Both the position numbers and the translations under genes were made by a program. Under the pieces are notes generated by a model, which saw only the letters and a list, made by a program, of their open reading frames with translations, ran no database searches and was not told the DNA's origin. Source: SG8-30 sp037443885 (lineage in GTDB: Bacteria; Pseudomonadota; Gammaproteobacteria; Steroidobacterales; Steroidobacteraceae). From it: a stretch of DNA of 18,825 bases. The stretch is taken from positions 1 to 18,825 of the forward strand of contig JBBINN010000040.1 of the NCBI GenBank assembly GCA_037443885.1, written 5' to 3'. The number at the start of each line of letters is the position of its first letter. Position 1 is the stretch's first letter. Below, one piece after another: positions 1-5,282 of the stretch.

Positions 1-1
1 G

Positions 2-31
2 TTGACACCCGGCCTGAAAGCCTTCTATTTT
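2..31 (+). promoter_or_regulatory. Predicted sigma-70 promoter of tRNA-Arg
   Basis: A perfect TTGACA -35 box (2-7) is followed after 18 bases by TATTTT (26-31). The expected transcription start, near position 38, leaves a 35-base leader before the tRNA at 73, with a GC-rich discriminator as is usual for stable RNA genes. A small GGGG/CCCC hairpin lies in the leader. The promoter was read by eye only. Confidence 0.6.
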
Positions 32-72
32 CTGGGGTAATCCCCCGGAAGCGGGGATCCGGTGCTCTTTGT

Positions 73-149
<77 letters not shown>

Positions 150-167
150 TTTTTCCGAGCCTCCTTG

Positions 168-195
168 TTGACACATCGTCGTTCGACGGTATCCT
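168..195 (+). promoter_or_regulatory. Possible promoter with palindrome upstream of mgtE
   Basis: TTGACA (168-173) is followed after 16 bases by TATCCT (190-195), 4 of 6 matches to the -10 consensus. The spacer contains the dyad CGTCG-TT-CGACG (177-188), which is placed as a repressor or activator site would be. Transcription would begin near 202 and give a leader of about 138 bases before mgtE. It could instead serve only as a continuation of the tRNA unit. Confidence 0.45.
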
Positions 196-318
196 CGCCG
201 CGCCTGCGCTGCCGGAGGCAGCACAGTCCCCCTGGGTCACGGGTCCACTCATCCATGGACGACGGCAGTTTCAGTCCGAATGACGCTTAAACCCCCGGGG
301 CGCGGCTGAACCTGCCTG

Positions 319-335
319 CCTCCGGGCGCCGGAGG
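319..335 (+). promoter_or_regulatory. Hairpin that contains the mgtE Shine-Dalgarno
   Basis: CCTCCG (319-324) and CGGAGG (330-335) form a perfect 6-bp stem closed by a five-base loop. The 3' arm is the mgtE ribosome binding site GGAGG (331-335), four bases before the ATG. When folded, the site would be hidden from the ribosome. A second hairpin, GCTGCC-GGA-GGCAGC (208-222), lies further up the leader. Control of translation is inferred and not shown. Confidence 0.45.
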
Positions 336-339
336 CATC

Positions 340-1701
340 ATGAATCGCGAAGACCTCGACCGCGCCCTGCGCGCGGCGCTCGACCCGGCTGCGGCGGGCT
401 CCTTTGCCGCGCTGGTGCGCGAGCAGCATCCCGCCGACATCGCGGCCCTGCTCGACGAATTCTCGCCGTCCGAGTCCACGCTGCTGCTGCTGCGGCTGCC
501 GGCCGCCGATCGCGCCGAACTCTTCGGCTACGTGGAGCCTGAAAGCCAGCTCGCGCTGCTCGCCCTGTTCCCGCGCCGTGAGGTTGCCGCTCTCTTCGCC
601 GCCATGGACGCGGACGAGCGCGCGGACCTCTTCCTGCGCCTGGGCGAGACGCAGCAGCGCGATCTCCTGCCCGCGCTGGCGCAGGCCGAGCGGGAGGACA
701 TCCGCAAGCTCGCCTCCTACGACGAGGGCAGCGCCGGATCGGTGATGACCTCGGACTACGCCACGCTGACGCCGGATCTCTCCGCGCCGGAGGCGATCGA
801 GCAGCTGCGCCGCGTCGCGCCGGACGCGGAGACGATCTACCAGGCCTACGTGGTCGACGGTGAACGCCGTCTCGTCGGCACGGTTTCGCTGAGGGACCTG
901 ATCGTCGCGCCGGCCGCCGCGCGTGTCGGGGAGCTGATGAGCCGGGATCCCGTTTACGTCCGTGCGGAGCAGCCGCGCGAAGCGGTCGGCCAGCTCATCG
1001 GCAAGTACGACCTCATCGCGCTGCCGGTCATCAACGGCGGCGACCGGCTGGTCGGCATCGTGACCTACGACGACGCCCTCGACGTGGTGGAGGAGGAAGC
1101 CACCGAGGATTTCCAGAAAGGCGGCGGCAGCCTCTCGTTCCGCGGCCTGAACATCGTCGAGGCCTCGGCCTGGCAGCTCTACCGCCGCCGGATCTTCTGG
1201 CTGCTGCTGCTCGTCTTCGGCAACCTGTTCTCCGGGGCCGGCATCGCCTTCTTCGAGGAGACGATTGCGGCCTACATCGCGCTGGTGTTCTTCATGCCGA
1301 TGCTGATCGGCTCCGGCGGCAATGCGGGCAGCCAGGCCTCGACGCTGATGGTGCGCGCGCTCGCGACCGGAGACGTCGAGCTGCGCGACTGGGGCCGCAT
1401 GCTCGGGCGGGAGTTCGCCGTCGCCGGCCTCATGGGAGCGACGATGGCGCTCGCCGTCTCCTCCATCGGCCTCCTGCGCGGCGGGCCCGAGATCGCGATG
1501 GTGGTGGCCGGCGCGATGCTCGCGATCGTGGTCGTTGGCAGCGTCATCGGGATGTCGCTCCCGTTCCTCCTCTCACGGTTCCGGCTGGACCCGGCCACGG
1601 CAAGCGCGCCGCTCGTCACGACCCTGGCCGACGCGGCGGGAGTGGTGATCTACCTGTCGATCGCGGTGCTGGTCCTGGGTGAGGCTCCGACGTCCGCGTG
1701 A
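340..1701 (+). CDS. mgtE: Magnesium transporter MgtE
   Basis: MgtE is an inner-membrane Mg2+ channel whose cytosolic domains close the pore when internal Mg2+ is high. The 453-residue product has the usual family length and order. An acidic helical MgtE-N domain occupies roughly residues 15-120, and a tandem CBS pair roughly 125-245 (including VGTVSLRDL and VGIVTYDDAL). A connecting helix leads to a membrane part with about five segments (285-450). The conserved pore motif GSGGNAGSQAS is near residues 323-334. The ATG at 340 has GGAGG four bases upstream, and that site lies inside a hairpin. The gene ends 16 bases from the end of the convergent corA, so two unrelated Mg2+ carriers sit tail to tail. 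Some MgtE homologues also move Co2+. The assignment rests on domain order and the pore motif. Confidence 0.96.
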   Translation: MNREDLDRALRAALDPAAAGSFAALVREQHPADIAALLDEFSPSESTLLLLRLPAADRAELFGYVEPESQLALLALFPRREVAALFAAMDADERADLFLRLGETQQRDLLPALAQAEREDIRKLASYDEGSAGSVMTSDYATLTPDLSAPEAIEQLRRVAPDAETIYQAYVVDGERRLVGTVSLRDLIVAPAAARVGELMSRDPVYVRAEQPREAVGQLIGKYDLIALPVINGGDRLVGIVTYDDALDVVEEEATEDFQKGGGSLSFRGLNIVEASAWQLYRRRIFWLLLLVFGNLFSGAGIAFFEETIAAYIALVFFMPMLIGSGGNAGSQASTLMVRALATGDVELRDWGRMLGREFAVAGLMGATMALAVSSIGLLRGGPEIAMVVAGAMLAIVVVGSVIGMSLPFLLSRFRLDPATASAPLVTTLADAAGVVIYLSIAVLVLGEAPTSA

Positions 1702-1717
1702 GTGGCCGGCTGGCCGC

Positions 1718-2689
1718 CTACAGCCACCCTTTGCGCTTGAAGAACAGGTACGGCCCGACCGCCGAGGCGACCATGAGTAGCAGCGCCAGCGGGTAGCCGA
1801 GCCGCCAGTCGAGCTCCGGCATGAAGTGGAAGTTCATGCCGTAGATGCTCGCGATGAGCGTCGGCGGAAGGAACACGACCGCCACGACGGAGAAGATCTT
1901 CACCGTCTCGTTCTGCTCGATGTTGATGAGGCCCAGCGTCGCCTGCAGCATGAACGAGGCCTTGTTGCTGGTGAAAGTCGCGTGGTCGGACAGTGCGAGC
2001 ACGTCGCGCGAGGCCGTCTTGAGGCGCGACCGGACCTCGGGCGAGAGGTTCGCCTGGCCGGACTGCTGAACGAAGGACAGCAGCCGCCCGAGGCTGACGA
2101 GGCTCTCGCGCGACTTGGAGATCAGGTCGCCGTTGCGGCCGATGCGCCCCATGACTGCGCGCATGTCCCGAGAGAAAGTGCCGCGGCGGCGCTGCGGCGT
2201 GAAAACCCCGGCGGACAGCTCGTCCAGGTCCGAGCCCACCCGCTCGAGCACGTCGGCGATGCGCTCGATCACGGCCTCGAGCAGCCCGGCAAGGACGGAA
2301 GTCGCGGAACCCACTGCCGAGGGATGGCGCTCGGCATAGGCCATGAAGCGTCGAAACGGCAGCGTGTCGTGGTAGCGGTTGGTGATCAGCTTGTTGCCGA
2401 CCAGGATGAAGGTGAAGGCGGCGGCCTCGGGGCGCTCGGTGTCGATGCGCGTCAGGATCGTGGCCGTCATGTAGAGCGCACCGTCCTCCTCGTAGAGGCG
2501 GTTCGAGGTCTCGATCTCGCGCATTTCCTCGCGCGTCGGCACCTCGATTGCGAGCAGCTGCTCCACGGCGCGCTCTTCCTCGAGCGTGGGCTCGAGCAGG
2601 TCCACCCACAGGCAATGCTCGGGAATGACCGCCGGCGGCGGTTCCAGCCGGGTCAGGCCCTGCGGCTCGGGGACGAAGACGTTGAGCAT
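1718..2689 (-). CDS. corA: CorA-family magnesium/cobalt transporter
   Basis: This 323-residue protein is of CorA type: a large soluble N-terminal part followed by two C-terminal membrane helices. The diagnostic YGMNF sequence, with GMN at residues 284-286, closes the first helix and forms the selectivity loop. The second helix runs through the LALLLMVASAVGPYLFF segment and ends in a basic FKRKGWL tail. CorA works as a pentamer in the inner membrane and takes up Mg2+ or other divalent ions such as Co2+. The loop after GMN reads FHFMPEL, close to the MPEL found in many CorA proteins. The ATG at 2689 has only a weak ribosome site. The gene lies 69 bases downstream of the DsbA gene on the same strand and could be the last gene of that unit. 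It converges on mgtE. Confidence 0.95.
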   Translation of the reverse strand: MLNVFVPEPQGLTRLEPPPAVIPEHCLWVDLLEPTLEEERAVEQLLAIEVPTREEMREIETSNRLYEEDGALYMTATILTRIDTERPEAAAFTFILVGNKLITNRYHDTLPFRRFMAYAERHPSAVGSATSVLAGLLEAVIERIADVLERVGSDLDELSAGVFTPQRRRGTFSRDMRAVMGRIGRNGDLISKSRESLVSLGRLLSFVQQSGQANLSPEVRSRLKTASRDVLALSDHATFTSNKASFMLQATLGLINIEQNETVKIFSVVAVVFLPPTLIASIYGMNFHFMPELDWRLGYPLALLLMVASAVGPYLFFKRKGWL

Positions 2690-2758
2690 GTCGGACTGCG
2701 TTTTAGCACAGTCGCGGGAGGAGCCGCCCGCGGAACGGGTCCGCAGGCGCTGGCGGCA

Positions 2759-3655
2759 TCAACGGGCGCTGCGTTCGCGGGCAGCGAGGTCGTTGATCAG
2801 CTGGAGCAGCTGGTCGACGCCGCCGGCCATGCTGACGTCGGTGGAATACTTGCCCTGCACCACCACCATCGGGGTGTGGTCGGCCAGGTACCGCCGCGAG
2901 AGATTCTCGGCCTGCCGGATCTTGTTTTCGACCGCGAAGCCGCGATAGGTCCTGGCGAAGTCCTCGGCGCTCACGCCGTTCTTCAGCAGGAAGGCGCGCA
3001 CCCGGCTCTCGGTGGCGGCGGTGTCAACGCGGTTGCCAGAGACGACGGTGAGCGGGTTGCGGTTCACGTGCAGCTCGCGGAAGACCGCGAGGTGCAGGTC
3101 GTCGAGCCTGCCGAGCGCTTCGATCGTATAGAAAAGCCGCGCGTCTTCGCGCGTGACCTCGTTCCACACCACGGGCATGCGCACCACCCTGACGAAGTCG
3201 GGGCGGCCGTTCTGGTCCCAGGCCTTGATGCGCGGCTCGAGGGTGAAGCAGTGGCCGCAGCCGTACCAGAAGATCTCCGTGACCTCCACCTGCCCCGGCG
3301 AGACCGACACGGGCTGTGCCACCGGCAGCGGCGAGAAATGCTGCCCTTCCTTCCAGCGGAAAGCGGCCGTTGCAGCCGGGGCCGGCGCGTTGGCTGCCAC
3401 CGCGGCCGCGACGGGACTGACGGAGACGCTGCTCGCCTCGGTCTCGACCGTCTCGCCGTCGGCGGCGGCGCCGGTCACTTCCGTCGTTTCGGTCCTTTCC
3501 GTCGGGCTCAGCGGCTCCGCGGTGCTGGACGGCACTGCGGCGGGGGGCGCGGCCGCGGCCGTTTCGGCGGCGGGTGGCGCGGCCTCCTGTCGGCCGCAGG
3601 CGGCCGCGAGCAGCGCAATCGAGAGTACAGCGGCGAGCGGGGCGGGACGGATCAT
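2759..3655 (-). CDS. dsbA: DsbA-family thiol:disulfide oxidoreductase, predicted lipoprotein
   Basis: DsbA enzymes introduce disulfides into exported proteins in the periplasm. The C-terminal 190 residues carry the thioredoxin-like fold: FWYGCGHC with the redox pair C133-x-x-C136, and the cis-proline T261-P262 before the last strand. The N-terminus is a lipoprotein signal, a hydrophobic run ending LLAAAC at Cys20. Residue +2 is Gly, so no inner-membrane retention signal is seen. About 80 residues rich in Ala, Pro, Glu and Thr (21-100) follow and look like a flexible tether. Classical DsbA (about 210 residues) has an ordinary cleaved signal and no tether, although lipoprotein DsbAs are known in Neisseria. 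GGGAG lies about eight bases before the ATG. The upstream neighbour, 72 bases away, is cytochrome c4, as in Pseudomonas. Confidence 0.92.
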   Translation of the reverse strand: MIRPAPLAAVLSIALLAAACGRQEAAPPAAETAAAAPPAAVPSSTAEPLSPTERTETTEVTGAAADGETVETEASSVSVSPVAAAVAANAPAPAATAAFRWKEGQHFSPLPVAQPVSVSPGQVEVTEIFWYGCGHCFTLEPRIKAWDQNGRPDFVRVVRMPVVWNEVTREDARLFYTIEALGRLDDLHLAVFRELHVNRNPLTVVSGNRVDTAATESRVRAFLLKNGVSAEDFARTYRGFAVENKIRQAENLSRRYLADHTPMVVVQGKYSTDVSMAGGVDQLLQLINDLAARERSAR

Positions 3656-3727
3656 GCCAGGGTCTCCCTGCGGGGCATCGCGGGGTTGGATTCCGAGATG
3701 CCCGCGAAGTTCAGGCCGGGTGCCGGG

Positions 3728-4339
3728 TCAGCGCAGGCCCTGCAGGTAGGAGGCCACCGCGCGCATCTCCTCGTCGGTCATCTTCGAGGCGATGGTCTGC
3801 ATCATGTCGTTGCCGTCCGGGACGCGCTCGCCCGACGCGTAGGCGAGCAGCTGCAGGTAGGTGTAGAGCGAATGCTGCGCGCGTACCGCCGGGTAGCGGG
3901 CGGGCCCGTTGCCCTTGCCCTGCGGGCCGTGGCAGGCGATGCAGGCGGGCAGGCCGCGGGCCAGGTCGCCGGCCAGGTAGATCTGCCGGCCGAGCTCGGC
4001 GTTCGAGGGATCGGCCTCGAGGCCCACCGGCTGCTGGCGAGCGTAAAAGGCGGCGAGGTCGGCCATGTCCTCGTCGGTCAGCAGCATCGCGTTCGGCATC
4101 ATGATGACGTTGTTGCGCACCCCCTCCTTGAAGAGCTGCAGCTGCCGCACGATGTAGGACTCGTGCTGCCCGGCGAGGCTGGGCCACTCCGGCATGATGC
4201 TGTTGCCGTCCACGCCATGGCAGGCCCCGCAGACAAGGGATTTCTGGGCGCCCGCCTCCGGGTCCCCGGCCGAGGCGGCCATGGGCAGGCAGGCGAGAGC
4301 GGTCACGAGCAGGGTGGCAATCCGGTTCTTGTTCATCAT
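3728..4339 (-). CDS. cc4: Dihaem cytochrome c4
   Basis: Cytochrome c4 is a periplasmic two-haem electron carrier that passes electrons from the bc1 complex or similar donors to terminal oxidases. The predicted precursor has 203 residues. It shows a signal peptide ending AASA|GDPEAG and two CxxCH haem sites, CGACH (37-41) and CIACH (133-137). Methionines suited to be axial ligands lie in the MMPNAM and NDMMQTIASKM stretches, and the two haem domains are similar, as in the family. I chose the ATG at 4339 because GGAG stands seven bases before it. The frame stays open up to 4438, but that extension would precede the signal peptide and cross the predicted promoter. A second ATG at 4336 is equally possible. 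It diverges from engB and precedes dsbA, as in Pseudomonas. Confidence 0.95.
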   Translation of the reverse strand: MMNKNRIATLLVTALACLPMAASAGDPEAGAQKSLVCGACHGVDGNSIMPEWPSLAGQHESYIVRQLQLFKEGVRNNVIMMPNAMLLTDEDMADLAAFYARQQPVGLEADPSNAELGRQIYLAGDLARGLPACIACHGPQGKGNGPARYPAVRAQHSLYTYLQLLAYASGERVPDGNDMMQTIASKMTDEEMRAVASYLQGLR

Positions 4340-4402
4340 CCAGCGACTCCAGGCTTGCGCCGTGGGGTTTCCCAGGGTTGGCGGCGAGGGGACGAGCCAA
4401 GC

Positions 4403-4408
4403 ATTATA
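4403..4408 (-). promoter_or_regulatory. -10 box for cytochrome c4
   Basis: On the minus strand these bases read TATAAT, a perfect -10 box, with TG two bases further upstream than the standard extended -10 position. Transcription would begin near 4396 and leave a leader of about 57 bases before the cytochrome start. No good -35 is visible. Instead the dyad GCCGCA-GCC-TGCGGC (4414-4428) occupies that area, so an activator may be needed. Confidence 0.45.
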
Positions 4409-4442
4409 CGCAAGCCGCAGCCTGCGGCGCGCGTGCACCAGG

Positions 4443-5084
4443 ATGGCTGCCTACCCCAACGCCCGGTTCCTCAAGAGTGCGCACGAGGCCTCCCAGTTCT
4501 GCGAGGACTTCGGCGCCGAGGTGGCCTTCGCCGGCCGCTCGAACAGCGGCAAGTCCAGCGCGATCAACGTGATAGTCCAGCGCCGGGACCTGGCCAGGAC
4601 CAGCCGGACCCCCGGCCGGACGCAGCTCGTGAACTTCTTCGAGCTCGGCCCCGGCGAGCGTCTCGTGGACCTGCCGGGCTACGGCTATGCCCAGGTGCCT
4701 CCCGAGATGCGTGAGCACTGGCGCCGCCTGATGGATGCCTACTTCGGCGCGCGGACCTCGCTTGCGGGCCTGTTCATCGTCATGGACGCCCGCCGGCCGC
4801 TCGCCGAGACGGACTGGCGGATGGTCGAGCTGGCCCGCTCCCGGGGCTGCCCCGTGCACGTTCTGCTCTCCAAGGCCGACAAGCTCGGCCGCAACGACGC
4901 CCGCGCCACCCTGCAGCGCGCCCGGGCAGAACTGGGCGAGGCCGCGGGTGCGCAGCTGTTCTCCGCGCTGAACAAGGAAGGGGTGGACCAGGCCCGGGCG
5001 GTGCTCGACCGTATGCTGGCCCGGCAGGCACTGGCGCCGGAGGTCGAGGCCTCGTCGGCGCGGCCCTGGCAGTCGCGGGCCTGA
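4443..5084 (+). CDS. engB: Ribosome biogenesis GTPase EngB (YihA/YsxC)
   Basis: EngB is a small essential GTPase that helps assemble the large ribosomal subunit. The 213-residue product shows the full G-motif set: P-loop GRSNSGKSS (31-39), switch segment RTPGRTQ (55-61), G3 DLPGYG (76-81), G4 SKADK (143-147) and G5 FSALN (173-177). Length and motif order match the family. The last 20 or so residues look like a short disordered tail. The start is the ATG at 4443, which gives the usual short N-terminus before the P-loop. Its ribosome site is poor, only AGG touching the start. The reading frame continues upstream to 4194 without a stop, but that part overlaps the cytochrome c4 gene in antisense and was not used. 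The gene converges on polA with the predicted small RNA between them. Confidence 0.95.
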   Translation: MAAYPNARFLKSAHEASQFCEDFGAEVAFAGRSNSGKSSAINVIVQRRDLARTSRTPGRTQLVNFFELGPGERLVDLPGYGYAQVPPEMREHWRRLMDAYFGARTSLAGLFIVMDARRPLAETDWRMVELARSRGCPVHVLLSKADKLGRNDARATLQRARAELGEAAGAQLFSALNKEGVDQARAVLDRMLARQALAPEVEASSARPWQSRA

Positions 5085-5099
5085 GGCCGGGACCGGGGC

Positions 5100-5136
5100 A
5101 AAAAAAGGTCCCGAGGGTCTTGTAAACCCCCGGGAC
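5100..5136 (-). terminator. Strong rho-independent terminator
   Basis: On the minus strand an 11-bp stem (5136-5126 with 5118-5108, one G-U pair) closes a seven-base loop and is followed by C and seven T residues (5106-5100). Read on the plus strand, the hairpin is not followed by T residues, so it acts in the direction of polA and the predicted small RNA. Confidence 0.92.
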
Positions 5137-5210
5137 GACCAACCCGGCTTGGGGATGCTGTCCGGGTATTACCCGCTCAGGGAGGGTAGCGGGGAGCCCT
5201 TGCGGGGCTC
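5100..5210 (-). ncRNA. Predicted small RNA at the Spot 42/ErsA locus
   Basis: The polA-engB gap has no reading frame of note but carries an ordered RNA on the polA strand. Three hairpins precede the terminator. The first is GAGCCC/GGGCTC (5210-5194, loop CGCAA). The second is CCCGCT/AGCGGG (5193-5172, loop ACCCTCCCTG). The third is ACCCGG/CCGGGT (5167-5142, loop with ATCCCC). With a start near 5210, set by the promoter at 5217-5244, the transcript would be about 111 nt, close to Spot 42 (109 nt). Spot 42 in E. coli and ErsA in P. aeruginosa both lie between polA and engB/yihA on the polA strand. The C-rich loops are suited to pair with GGAGG-type ribosome sites, which suggests Hfq-assisted repression. 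Position, promoter, folds and terminator are seen. Function and homology to ErsA are inferred. Confidence 0.75.
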
Positions 5211-5216
5211 ACAAAG

Positions 5217-5244
5217 TTAGAGAGATGGCCCCGGCAAAAGTTCC
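5217..5244 (-). promoter_or_regulatory. Sigma-E/AlgU-type promoter for the small RNA
   Basis: The minus strand reads GGAACTT (5244-5238), 16 bases, then TCTAA (5221-5217). This fits the envelope-stress sigma factor consensus GAACTT-N16/17-TCTGA with one change. The expected start falls about seven bases on, at the foot of the first hairpin. P. aeruginosa ErsA is known to depend on this sigma factor (AlgU, sigma-22). No comparable sigma-70 promoter is evident in the gap. Confidence 0.7.
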
Positions 5245-5282
5245 GGACCTCCCTCATCCCGTAACTCATTGTTCAGAAAGGG

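Noticed and set aside
150..339. M-box or other known Mg2+ riboswitch before mgtE
   Set aside because: Only simple hairpins are visible; I could not match the multi-helix layout of the M-box by eye. Reported only as a hairpin over the ribosome site.
4194..4442. Longer N-terminus for EngB
   Set aside because: It overlaps the cytochrome c4 gene in antisense and lacks family similarity; EngB normally begins about 30 residues before the P-loop.
1826..4714. Very long plus-strand open frame (962 codons)
   Set aside because: It lies antisense to corA, dsbA and cytochrome c4, all of which have clear family motifs. Long stop-free antisense frames are expected at this GC content. The translation is low-complexity Arg/Gly/His/Ala.
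5108..5136. Plus-strand terminator for engB from the same hairpin
   Set aside because: On the plus strand the stem is followed by GACCAACCC, without T residues, so intrinsic termination in that direction is not supported.
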